Of a DNA stretch of 64,000 bases, positions 25,895 through 34,203 are shown piece after piece. The notes under the pieces are model-generated. The model saw only the letters and a list, made by a program, of their open reading frames with translations. It made no database searches and was not told the DNA's origin. The stretch spans positions 235,698 to 299,697 of the forward strand of contig NZ_NNBJ01000005.1 in assembly GCF_002803085.1 (NCBI RefSeq). The letters run 5' to 3'. This stretch comes from Streptomyces sp. CB01201. GTDB lineage: Bacteria; Actinomycetota; Actinomycetes; Streptomycetales; Streptomycetaceae. A program made the translations under genes and the position numbers. Positions within the stretch are counted from its first letter, which is position 1. Every line of letters begins with the position of its first letter.

Positions 25895-27091
25895 GTGCGA
25901 ATCGATCTGCTCACCCGTGAATATCCGCCCGAGGTCTACGGCGGAGCCGGCGTTCACGCGGCGGAGCTGACACGAGGTCTTCGCCGGCTCGCGGATGTGC
26001 GGGTGCGATGCCTGGGAACGGCCAGAACGGAACCGGGGGTCACGGCTTACGAGCCTGCGGCGCATCTCGCCGCCGCCGACGCCGCGCTGGGATTTCTCGG
26101 GGCGGACGCGGCGATGGCCGGTGACTGCGCCGGGGCGGACGTCGTGCACAGCCACACCTGGTACGCGAACATGGCCGGGAACCTCGCAAGCCTGCTGCAC
26201 GGCGTCCCGCACATCATGACGCTGCACAGCCTGGAGCCCCTGCGCCCCTGGAAGGCCGAACAACTCGGCGGGGGCTACGCCCTGTCGTGCTGGATGGAGC
26301 GCACCGCCGTGCGCTCCGCCTCGGCCCTCGTCGCGGTGTCCGCCGCGATGCGCGAGGACATCCTGCGCGTCTACCCGGAGGTCGAGCCCGAGCGAGTGCA
26401 CGTCATCCACAACGGCATCGACCCCGAGGCCTACCGGCCGGACCCGCGCCCGGACGCGGTGGAGCGGTACGGCATCGACCCGGACCGGCCCATCGTGCTG
26501 TTCGTCGGCCGCGTCACCCGGCAGAAGGGCCTGCCGCATCTGCTGCGGGCCGCGTTCGGTCTGCGCTCCGACGTCCAGCTGGTGCTGTGCTGCGGGCAGC
26601 CGGACACACCCGAGATCGCCGCCGAGGTCGCGGCCCTCGTCGAGGAACTGCGCGCCGTACGCACCGGGGTCTTCCGCATCGACGGGATGCTGGACCAGGA
26701 CTCGGTGCGCCAACTGCTCACCCGTGCAACGGTGTTCGTGTGCCCCTCGGTGTACGAGCCGATGGGCATCGTGAACCTGGAGGCGATGGCCTGCGGCACT
26801 CCGGTCGTGGCCTCCGCGGTCGGCGGGATCCCCGAGGTGGTCGACGACGGGGTGACCGGACGGCTCGTCGCCTTCGAGGCCCGCCCCGACGCCACGGGCG
26901 AGCCGGTCGATCCCGACAAGTTCGCGGCCGGGCTCGCCGACGCCATGGGCGACCTGATCGAGGACCGGGGCCGCGCCGCCGCCTTCGGCGCCGCGGGCCG
27001 CGCGCGGGCGGTGGAACACTTCTCCTGGGACAGGGTGGCCGAGCGGACCATGGAGGTCTACCGCGAAGCGGCCCGGGCCCATCAGGGGTGA
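25895..27091 (+). CDS. GT4 glycosyltransferase, glycogen synthase/maltose-1-phosphate synthase type
   Basis: A 398-residue GT-B enzyme of family GT4. Seen: the N-terminal donor/acceptor loop REYPPEVYGGAGVHAAEL, the strand VLFVGRVTRQKGLPHLL, and the EX7E region EPMGIVNLEAMACG followed by TPVVASAVGGIPEVV. Actinobacterial proteins of this type are commonly labelled glgA, but the characterised mycobacterial member (GlgM) makes maltose 1-phosphate from ADP-glucose and glucose 1-phosphate. Here that would feed GlgE in the nearby operon, which fits the lack of treS. GTG 25895 follows GGAAGGAGG. It converges on the ABC transporter with four bases between stops. Confidence 0.9.
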   Translation: MRIDLLTREYPPEVYGGAGVHAAELTRGLRRLADVRVRCLGTARTEPGVTAYEPAAHLAAADAALGFLGADAAMAGDCAGADVVHSHTWYANMAGNLASLLHGVPHIMTLHSLEPLRPWKAEQLGGGYALSCWMERTAVRSASALVAVSAAMREDILRVYPEVEPERVHVIHNGIDPEAYRPDPRPDAVERYGIDPDRPIVLFVGRVTRQKGLPHLLRAAFGLRSDVQLVLCCGQPDTPEIAAEVAALVEELRAVRTGVFRIDGMLDQDSVRQLLTRATVFVCPSVYEPMGIVNLEAMACGTPVVASAVGGIPEVVDDGVTGRLVAFEARPDATGEPVDPDKFAAGLADAMGDLIEDRGRAAAFGAAGRARAVEHFSWDRVAERTMEVYREAARAHQG

Positions 27092-27095
27092 CCTC

Positions 27096-29195
27096 TCAGC
27101 GCACCGGGGGGTGTTCCTCCGGCTCGGAGCCGAGCCGGAGGGACGCTCCCTCGGTGCCGTGGGGGAAGTGGCAGGCCGCGGTGTGCCCGGCGAGCGGGTC
27201 CGCGCCGACCGGCACGGGCGTCTCCCGCTCGCACCGCGTCCGCTCCGCGCCGAGCGTCGCGTACACCGGGCAGCGCCCGCGGAAGCGGCAGCCCGCCGAG
27301 CGTTCGGCGGCGCCCGGTGGCTCGCCCGGCAGCACGATCCTCGCGCGGGCCCGCTCGGCCGGCGGATCGGGCAGCGGCACCGCCGAGAGCAGGGCCCGGG
27401 TGTAGGGGTGGCGCGGCCGGTCGAAGACATCGGCGACCGAACCGCTCTCCACGGTCCGGCCCCCGTACATCACCACCACCCGGTCGGCGATCTGGCGCAC
27501 CACCGCGAGATCGTGGGTGACGAACAGACAGGCCGGGCCGTGCCCCTCGCGCAGACGGCGCAGCAGATCGAGGATGCCGGCCTGCACCGACACGTCCAGC
27601 GCGGACACCGGCTCGTCCAGGAGCAGCAGTTCGGGTCCGACGGCCAGCGCGCGGGCGAGTGCTATGCGCTGGCGCTGGCCACCCGAGAACCGGTGCGGGC
27701 GCAGTTCGGCGTCGGCGGCCTCCAGGCCCACCCGGCGCAGGAGTTCGGGCACCCGCGCGGCGATGGCGTCCCGGGGGAACCGCTGGGCGCGCAACGGCTC
27801 CGCGACGAGGTCGGCGACGCGCATGCGCGGATCGAGGCTGGCCATCGGGTCCTGCACCAGGATCTGCACCGAGCCGCGCAGCCTGCGGACATCGGAACGG
27901 CTCAGCGCGGACGTGTCGTACCCGGCGATCTCGATCGACCCGGACTCGGGCGGGCCGAGCGCGATGATCTCCATCAGCGTGCTGGTCTTGCCGGACCCCG
28001 ACTCGCCCACCAGGGCCACCGTCTCGCCCCGCCGCACCTCCAGGTCCACCCGCTCCACGGCGAGCCGGGTCCCCTCCGGGCGTCTTCGCAGCCGGGCGGC
28101 GGGCCGGCCGGGGAGCGGATAGGACTTGGCGAGGCCCGTGACGCGAAGCAGCGGGGCGCCGCCCGGGGGGATGCGGCGCGCCGGGGCCGAGGCGGGGAAG
28201 AGGTCGGTGGCGGACCGCCCCGCGAGGGCGCCGGGGCGGACACAGGCCGCCAAGTGGTCCTGGGCGCCCGTGAGTTCGGGCTCCACTTCGAGGCAGGCGG
28301 CCGAGGCGAGCGGGCAGCGGGGAGCGAACGCGCAGCCGGGGCCGGCCCGGCCCGGGGCGGGCGGGACGCCGGGTACCGGAGTGAGCGGCACGGCCGTGTC
28401 CAGACGGGGCACCGAGCCGAGCAGACCGAGGGTGTAGGGCATGCGCGGGGCGGCGAACAGGGCGTCCACCGGAGCGGTTTCGACGATGCGTCCCGCATAC
28501 ATGACGGCCACCCGGTCGGCCGCGCCCGCGATCACCCCGAGGTCGTGGCTGACCAGCAGCAGGGCGGCGCCGGTGGCCCGGCGGGCGCTGTCCAGGGCGT
28601 CCAGGACCTGCGCCTGCACCGTGGCGTCGAGGGCACTGGTCGGTTCGTCGGCCACGATCACATCGGGGTCGTTGGCGATCGCCATGGCGATCATGGCGCG
28701 CTGGCGCAGGCCCCCGGACAGTTCGTGCGGATACGAACGCGCGCTGCGGACCGGGTCCGGGACCCGTACGCCCTCCAGGAGTTCCAGGACGCGGCGGCGC
28801 ACCGACTCCCGTCGGGGGCGCGGCCGTTGGTGGATGCGCAGGGCCTCGCCGATCTGGTCGCCGACGCGCTGGGCCGGGTTGAACGCGGCGAGCGGATCCT
28901 GGAACACCATCGCGATGCGGCGGCCGCGCAGCCCGGCGAGTTCACGCACCGGCAGTCCGATCAGCTCGGTGCCGAGCAGCCGTGCCGAGCCGCTGGTCCG
29001 GGCGCCCGGCGGCAGCAGCCCGAGCAGCGCCAGCGCGGTCGCGGTCTTGCCCGCCCCGGACTCGCCGACCAGGCCGAGGACTTCGCCGCGCCGCAGCGAG
29101 AAGCCCACCCCGCGCACGACGGGGAGCGCCGCGCCGGACGCGTCCGCGTACGACACGTGCAGATCACGGACGTCGAGCACCGTGGGGGCCGTCAT
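27096..29195 (-). CDS. Oligopeptide-type ABC transporter, two ATPase domains fused (DppD-DppF)
   Basis: A 699-residue protein with two complete nucleotide-binding domains, each normally a separate subunit. The first (1-320) has GESGAGKT, LSGGLRQRAMIA and DVIVADEPTSALD, and ends in the Cys-rich oligopeptide segment (GPGCAFAPRCPLA). The second (345-690) has GESGSGKTST, FSGGQRQRIALARALA and LLLLDEPVSALD, and a matching RFRGRCPVY tail. Both sites look catalytically complete. The fusion is common in actinobacteria. It overlaps the permease upstream by four bases (ATGA). It powers import of peptides, nickel or similar solutes bound by the product of the divergent gene. Confidence 0.93.
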   Translation of the reverse strand: MTAPTVLDVRDLHVSYADASGAALPVVRGVGFSLRRGEVLGLVGESGAGKTATALALLGLLPPGARTSGSARLLGTELIGLPVRELAGLRGRRIAMVFQDPLAAFNPAQRVGDQIGEALRIHQRPRPRRESVRRRVLELLEGVRVPDPVRSARSYPHELSGGLRQRAMIAMAIANDPDVIVADEPTSALDATVQAQVLDALDSARRATGAALLLVSHDLGVIAGAADRVAVMYAGRIVETAPVDALFAAPRMPYTLGLLGSVPRLDTAVPLTPVPGVPPAPGRAGPGCAFAPRCPLASAACLEVEPELTGAQDHLAACVRPGALAGRSATDLFPASAPARRIPPGGAPLLRVTGLAKSYPLPGRPAARLRRRPEGTRLAVERVDLEVRRGETVALVGESGSGKTSTLMEIIALGPPESGSIEIAGYDTSALSRSDVRRLRGSVQILVQDPMASLDPRMRVADLVAEPLRAQRFPRDAIAARVPELLRRVGLEAADAELRPHRFSGGQRQRIALARALAVGPELLLLDEPVSALDVSVQAGILDLLRRLREGHGPACLFVTHDLAVVRQIADRVVVMYGGRTVESGSVADVFDRPRHPYTRALLSAVPLPDPPAERARARIVLPGEPPGAAERSAGCRFRGRCPVYATLGAERTRCERETPVPVGADPLAGHTAACHFPHGTEGASLRLGSEPEEHPPVR

Positions 29196-30073
29196 CGCAG
29201 AGCCTCCGCCCGGTCGGAACCCAGATCGAGGATGTCCCGCAGGGCGTCGCCCACCAGGTGCACCGCGAGGACGAAGAGCAGCAGCAGGCCGGCCGGGAAG
29301 AAGAACATCCAGGGGCAGGTCAGGGCCACATCGGTGCCCGAGGCGATGAGCGTGCCGAGCGACACGTCCGGCGGCTGCACGCCGAACCCGAAGTAGGACA
29401 GGCCCGTCTCGCCGATCACGGCGGCGGCCACGGCGACGGTCGCGTCCGTGATCAGGAACGAGGCGAGGTGCGGCAGGACGTGCCGGACGATGATCCGGAA
29501 CGGGCTCACGCCCATGTGCCGCGCCGCGGCGACGAAGGGCCGCTCCCGCAGGGACAGCGTCATGATCCGCACCGCCCGGGCCGTGATCATCCAGCCGAGC
29601 GCGGCGAGCAGTCCCGCGAACGCGGGCCAGCCGAGGCCGCGCAGCCGGGGCGCGAGCAGCACCAGGAGCAGAAAGCCGGGAATCACCAGCATCAGGTCCA
29701 CCACGAACATCAGCACCCGGTCGACCCAGCCGCCGAAGTACCCCGCGCAGGCGCCGAACGCCGCCCCGAGCGCCGTACTGACCAGGGCCACCAGGGCGCC
29801 GATGAGCAGCGACTTCTGCAGCCCGCGCACGGTCTGGGCGAACACGTCCTGCCCGATCCGGCTGGTGCCCATCCAGTGGTCGGCGCTCGGAGCGGCGCGC
29901 AGTGCCGTGTAGTCGATGTCGGTGTAGCTCCAGCCGGTCAGCCGCGGTCCCGCGTACGCCAGCAGGAACAGGCCCGCGATCAGCGCGAGGCCCGTCAGGG
30001 CCCGTGGGGAGCGCAGCAGTGACCGGCCGACGGTCGCACCCCGGCCGCGCAGCACGGTGGCCCCGGCGCTCAC
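29192..30073 (-). CDS. ABC transporter permease, DppC type
   Basis: A 293-residue inner-membrane permease with about six helices and the BPD_transp_1 fold. The cytoplasmic EAA-like loop is AAARHMGVSPFRIIVRHVLPH, which docks the ATPase. The N-terminus before TM1 and the loop with HWMGTSRIGQDVFAQTVRG are typical of DppC/OppC. GTG 30073 overlaps the upstream permease by four bases (GTGA); the much longer open frame to 31066 is the shadow of that gene. It forms the channel with DppB. Confidence 0.92.
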   Translation of the reverse strand: MSAGATVLRGRGATVGRSLLRSPRALTGLALIAGLFLLAYAGPRLTGWSYTDIDYTALRAAPSADHWMGTSRIGQDVFAQTVRGLQKSLLIGALVALVSTALGAAFGACAGYFGGWVDRVLMFVVDLMLVIPGFLLLVLLAPRLRGLGWPAFAGLLAALGWMITARAVRIMTLSLRERPFVAAARHMGVSPFRIIVRHVLPHLASFLITDATVAVAAAVIGETGLSYFGFGVQPPDVSLGTLIASGTDVALTCPWMFFFPAGLLLLFVLAVHLVGDALRDILDLGSDRAEALR

Positions 30074-31053
30074 CGGCCCCGCACCCTCGGGTCGAGCACC
30101 GCGTGCAGGACGTCCGCGACGAAGCCGGCGAGCAGCACGGTCACCGCCGCGAACAGGTTGACCGCGACCACCGCGTTGATGTCGCCCTTCTGCGCCGAGT
30201 CCATGAACCAGCTGCCCATGCCGGGCCAGCCGAAGATCTGCTCGGTGAAGACGGCCCCCGTGAACAGGGTCAGGAAACCGAACGAGAAGAAGGTGGTCAG
30301 CGGGATCAGCGAGGTGCGCAACCCGTGCCGCAGCAGGGCCCGGCCCGGCGTGAGCCCCTTGGCCTGCGCGGTGCGCAGATGGTCGGAGCCGAGTACGTCG
30401 AGCGTGGCGGCCCGCTGGTAGCGGCTGTAGGAGGCGATCGCGCAGAGGGCGACCGTGGCCGCCGGGAGGGCGAGGTGCACCGCCCGGTCCTTGAGGTGGG
30501 TGGCGAGCGAGCCGGTCAGGCCCGGGGTGCGCTCTCCGGTGTAGCGGATGACGGTGTGGCCGGCGCTCTGGTTGAACCAGAGGGCGCCCTCCTTGAACAG
30601 CAGCGCGAGCACGAACGTGGGCACCGAGAGGACGAGGAAGGAGAACACGGTCAGCGCCCGGTCGGGCAGCCGGTGGCGGCGCACCGCGGCCCACAGGCCG
30701 GCGAGCACGCCGAGCCCGGTGCCCACCAGGGTGCCGACGAGGAGCAGCCGGGTGGACACCCCGATCCGGCGGCCGAACTCGTCGTTCACCGAGTCCCCGT
30801 CGACGGTGCGCCCGAGGTCGCCGTGGACCGCCCGCCACGACCAGTGTCCGAAGCGCTCCAGGACCGGCGTCCGGTCGTCGGCGCCGAGCAGGGCCAGTTC
30901 GTGGTTCACCGTCGCGGCCGAGGGGCGCGGCTGGCGGTCCTCGAAATAGGCGCGCGGGCTGAGGGCCGCGGAGGCGATGACGTACGAGAGGAAGACCGCG
31001 CAGAGCAGCAACAGCACGGTGTGGGCGAGGCGCTTGGACAAGCGGCCGACCAA
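30070..31053 (-). CDS. ABC transporter permease, DppB type
   Basis: A 327-residue permease, first gene of the leftward transporter operon. It has TM1 at residues ~12-30 (TVLLLLCAVFLSYVIASAAL), a long external loop, then five more helices, and the EAA loop RTAQAKGLTPGRALLRHGLR. DppB hallmarks RIGVSTRLLLVGTLVGTGLG and FTEQIFGWPGMG are clear. It is divergent from the binding-protein gene across 126 bases, so the substrate-binding gene is under separate control. Confidence 0.92.
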   Translation of the reverse strand: MVGRLSKRLAHTVLLLLCAVFLSYVIASAALSPRAYFEDRQPRPSAATVNHELALLGADDRTPVLERFGHWSWRAVHGDLGRTVDGDSVNDEFGRRIGVSTRLLLVGTLVGTGLGVLAGLWAAVRRHRLPDRALTVFSFLVLSVPTFVLALLFKEGALWFNQSAGHTVIRYTGERTPGLTGSLATHLKDRAVHLALPAATVALCAIASYSRYQRAATLDVLGSDHLRTAQAKGLTPGRALLRHGLRTSLIPLTTFFSFGFLTLFTGAVFTEQIFGWPGMGSWFMDSAQKGDINAVVAVNLFAAVTVLLAGFVADVLHAVLDPRVRGR

Positions 31054-31179
31054 GGTTTCTCCTCAAGCGGGGCGCGGGCGTGGACAGTTCACCGGCCTGA
31101 CAGGCTGCAATGTTAAGGTCCGTGCCATAAATCGCAGATCAGTTCGGCTAATTGACGCTATGTCAGAACGGAGGCTGCA

Positions 31180-32874
31180 GTGTCTCGGTTACGTCGGGTG
31201 CGGATGTGGGCGGCGCTGATCGCGGCAACGGCGCTGACGCTGGCCGGGTGCACGGCCGCGCCCCATCGGACGCAGGCTCCGCGGGCGATGAGCGTTCCGG
31301 CCTCCGGAACCGAGGACATGGGCCGCGAGCCCCCGCAGAACCTCCGCCAGGGCGGCACCCTGACCCTCGCCACCTCCCAGTGGATCACGCAGTACAACGT
31401 GAACCAGGCCGCCGGAACGATCGGCGAGGCCCTGGAGATCGACAGCCTGGTCGAGCCCCAGCTGTTCCGCCGCGACGCCAAGGGCGTCCCGCACGCCGAC
31501 CCGGACTATCTGCTCTCCGCCTCCGTCACCGGCTCGTCGCCGCAGACGGTCACCTACCGGCTCAACCCGCACGCCCGCTGGTCCGACGGAAAGCCGCTGG
31601 GCGTCGCCGACTTCGAGGCCCAGTGGAAGGCCCTCGGCCGCGGCGACGACCGCTATCTGGTGGCCGACCCCTCCGGCTACGACCAGATATCCGAGGTGCG
31701 CCAGGGCGCCGACCCGAGCGAGGTGCGGGTCGTCTTCCGCTCCCCGTACGCCGACTGGCAGCGTCTGTTCGACCCGCTCTTCCCGGCGTCCGCCACCAGC
31801 ACGCCCGAGCAGTTCAACGACGGCTGGCGGGCCCGGATCCCGGTCACCGCCGGCCCGTTCAAGATCGCCTCGATGGACCGGACGACCGAGTCCGTCACGG
31901 CCGTGCCCGACCCCGCCTGGTGGGGCACCAGGCCCCGGCTCGACAAGGTGGTCTTCCGTGCCCTGCTGCCCGCCGCCGCCCTCCAGGCGTACCTCAACGG
32001 CGAGATCGACGCCGTGAACGCGGCCACCGCCGAGGCGTACCAGCAGCTCAAATCGGCCCCGAACAGCACCGTGCGGATCGGCTCGGCCTGGGACGAGGTG
32101 CACGTCAGCCTCAACGGGGCGGGCGGTCCGCTCCAGGACATCGACGTACGGCACGCCGTCCAACAGGCGGTCGACAGAAAGGCGTTGGCGGATGTCGCGG
32201 CCGAGGGGCTGCCCGTCGGGGTGCCGCTGCTCGGCAATCACATCTTCATGACCAACCAGCCCGGATACGCCGACAACTCCGGCCAGTGGGGCCGATTCGA
32301 CCCCAAGGCGGCCGAACAGCTCCTGGACAAGGCGGGCTGGACATCGCCCGGCGCGGGCCGGACGCGGGTCAAGGGCGGCCAGAGCCTCAAGCTGCGGTTC
32401 GTGATCGCGGAGTCCACCAACCGGCTCGGCCTGGACCTCGCCCAACTCCTCCAGCAGATGCTCGGACAGGTGGGCATCGCGGTGGAGATCCAGAAGGTGC
32501 CGGCCGACGACTACGGTCCCAAGTACCTCGACCTCGGCAACTTCGACCTGGCGATCTTCCGCTTCACCGACCTCACCTACCCGAGCCAGGCCCAGGCGAT
32601 CTACCGGCTGCCGCGCGGCGCCCAGAGCTTCCAGAACTACGGCCGGATCTCGGACCCCGCCCTCGACGGCCTCCTCAAGGAGGCGTCCGGCACCCTCGAC
32701 CGCGCCGCCGCGGCCCGCCTCTACAACCAGGCGGACGCGGAGATCTGGCGGCTGGGACACGACATCGAGCTCTACCAGCGCCCCCAGATGACGGCGGTCC
32801 GCAAGGGCCTCGCCAACTTCGGGGTGGCCGGCCTCGGCGACGTCGACTTCGCCGCCATCGGCTGGACCAAGTAG
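31180..32874 (+). CDS. ABC transporter substrate-binding lipoprotein, family 5, with TTA codon 4
   Basis: A 564-residue extracytoplasmic receptor of the peptide/nickel/oligosaccharide SBP_bac_5 family. The lipoprotein signal is MSRLRRVRMWAALIAATA followed by the lipobox LAGC. The mature protein has GGTLTLATSQW near the start, RDAKGVPHADPDYLLSAS, and WSDGKPLGVADFEAQWKAL, the family signature. GTG 31180 follows ACGGAGG. Codon 4 is TTA (31189-31191), decoded in Streptomyces only by the bldA tRNA, so the receptor should be made late in development even if its membrane subunits, encoded divergently without TTA, are present. A hairpin follows the stop. Confidence 0.93.
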   Translation: MSRLRRVRMWAALIAATALTLAGCTAAPHRTQAPRAMSVPASGTEDMGREPPQNLRQGGTLTLATSQWITQYNVNQAAGTIGEALEIDSLVEPQLFRRDAKGVPHADPDYLLSASVTGSSPQTVTYRLNPHARWSDGKPLGVADFEAQWKALGRGDDRYLVADPSGYDQISEVRQGADPSEVRVVFRSPYADWQRLFDPLFPASATSTPEQFNDGWRARIPVTAGPFKIASMDRTTESVTAVPDPAWWGTRPRLDKVVFRALLPAAALQAYLNGEIDAVNAATAEAYQQLKSAPNSTVRIGSAWDEVHVSLNGAGGPLQDIDVRHAVQQAVDRKALADVAAEGLPVGVPLLGNHIFMTNQPGYADNSGQWGRFDPKAAEQLLDKAGWTSPGAGRTRVKGGQSLKLRFVIAESTNRLGLDLAQLLQQMLGQVGIAVEIQKVPADDYGPKYLDLGNFDLAIFRFTDLTYPSQAQAIYRLPRGAQSFQNYGRISDPALDGLLKEASGTLDRAAAARLYNQADAEIWRLGHDIELYQRPQMTAVRKGLANFGVAGLGDVDFAAIGWTK

Positions 32875-32876
32875 CC

Positions 32877-32920
32877 CCGGCCGTCCGCCGGACCCCCAAC
32901 TGGGCCCGGCGGACGGCCGG
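32877..32920. terminator. Bidirectional hairpin terminator
   Basis: Perfect 15-bp inverted repeat, 32877-32891 with 32906-32920, with a 14-base loop that can itself form a CCC/GGG stem. It begins two bases after the binding-protein stop and precedes the convergent gene end at 32941. Confidence 0.85.
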
Positions 32921-32940
32921 TCGGAACGATCCTTGGGGCG

Positions 32941-34203
32941 TCAGGCGCCCTGACCGCTCAGCCACTCCTCCTCGCTGTGCCGGCTCAGCGCGTCGAAGGC
33001 GAGCGCCGCCGAGGCGAGGGTGACGTGGTGGTGCCAGCCGCGGAACGAGCGGCCCTCGAAGTCACCGAGCCCGAAGTCCTCCTGGAGCCTGCGCAGCCCG
33101 TCCGCGGACAGACTGCGCAACTGCGCCAGCGGGATCGCCTCGGCGAGGCGGCGGGCCGGCAGATTGGTCAGCCAGTAGGCACGCGGCGCGGGCCGGCCGT
33201 ACGGCCAGTCCGTGACCAGGTGCCGGGGCCGCTGTCGGTGCGCCGAGTGCTGCGCCCCCTCCGAGCAGAGCAGCGCCGGAGCGGACAGGAACTGCGAGCG
33301 CCGCATCCGCTCCGTCGTCCGGTCGTGCCAGGCGATCGGCGTGCGCTCGTCGCGGCGCGCCACGTGCTCGGCCAGCTCGGTCACCGTCCCCCTGGTGGCG
33401 GGGGAGGCGGCGTGCGGGCGCGGCAGGGTGACCCCGGTGCTCGGGGACACCTCGATCAAGTAGCCGTGACCGCGCGCCTCCAGCCCCCGCAGCAGCGGCT
33501 CCACATCGCTCTCGCAGCGCCAGTCGGCGAGCACCGGCTGCGGCTCCAGGAGCCACTCCTCGGTCATCTCGTCGAGCGCCTCCAGGACATAGCTCCAGCG
33601 CGGCCGGCAGTGCTCCTCCTGCGGCAGATGGGCCTGACCGCGCAGCCGCTCGTCCCGGTCCCAGCGCTGGGGGAGCAGCAGCCGCCAGTTCACCGGCAGT
33701 CCGCCACCGGTCCCCACCAGCGAAGTGGCGTACGCCAGCTGGCAGTTGACGGTGCGCTCCTGGGACGGCGCGTACTGGCGGGCCACCCCCACCGAGCGGT
33801 CACCGTTCTTGGCGAACACCACCTCGTCGACGGCCCACGCCTCGGTGCGGAACACCGCGCCCGTCCGCTCGGCGATCCTGCGGCGGACCGGCCCCGAGTC
33901 CCACGGGCTCTGGTGCACGAACTGCTGCAGCTGCTGCACGGCCCGGTGCCCCAGGACGTGCTCGGAGATCCGGGTGGGTGTCTTGCGGCCCGGTACGTCG
34001 AGCAGACCGCGCAGATACACCTCGCCCCAGCGTCTTTGGTCCGAGCGCGTCAGCGCGACGAACAGATCCTGGCAGTAGGCGGCGAAGTCCGCCGTCGCAG
34101 GAGCCCTGCGGGCCTCGGAGAGTTGGAGGATGGAAGACACGGTGCCCCCGGATGTGTCCGAATCGATCGGTGACGCTGGAAGCCAGCGGACGGATGAGGT
34201 CAT
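32941..34203 (-). CDS. IS701-type transposase-like protein inside an operon, possibly domesticated
   Basis: A 420-residue DDE-type protein of the IS701 family. The first catalytic Asp is in WAVDEVVFAKNGDRSVGVAR, the second in PVLADWRCESD, and the Glu in DFEGRSFRGWHHHV, so the triad appears intact. It is not bordered by inverted repeats or target duplications that I can see. ATG 34203 overlaps the stop of the epimerase-STAS gene (ATGA), making it look like the last member of the glycogen operon; GTG 34140 is an alternative start with a better upstream G-run. Similar single-copy IS701-like genes occur in streptomycetes. Active transposase and domesticated protein are both possible. Confidence 0.8.
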   Translation of the reverse strand: MTSSVRWLPASPIDSDTSGGTVSSILQLSEARRAPATADFAAYCQDLFVALTRSDQRRWGEVYLRGLLDVPGRKTPTRISEHVLGHRAVQQLQQFVHQSPWDSGPVRRRIAERTGAVFRTEAWAVDEVVFAKNGDRSVGVARQYAPSQERTVNCQLAYATSLVGTGGGLPVNWRLLLPQRWDRDERLRGQAHLPQEEHCRPRWSYVLEALDEMTEEWLLEPQPVLADWRCESDVEPLLRGLEARGHGYLIEVSPSTGVTLPRPHAASPATRGTVTELAEHVARRDERTPIAWHDRTTERMRRSQFLSAPALLCSEGAQHSAHRQRPRHLVTDWPYGRPAPRAYWLTNLPARRLAEAIPLAQLRSLSADGLRRLQEDFGLGDFEGRSFRGWHHHVTLASAALAFDALSRHSEEEWLSGQGA

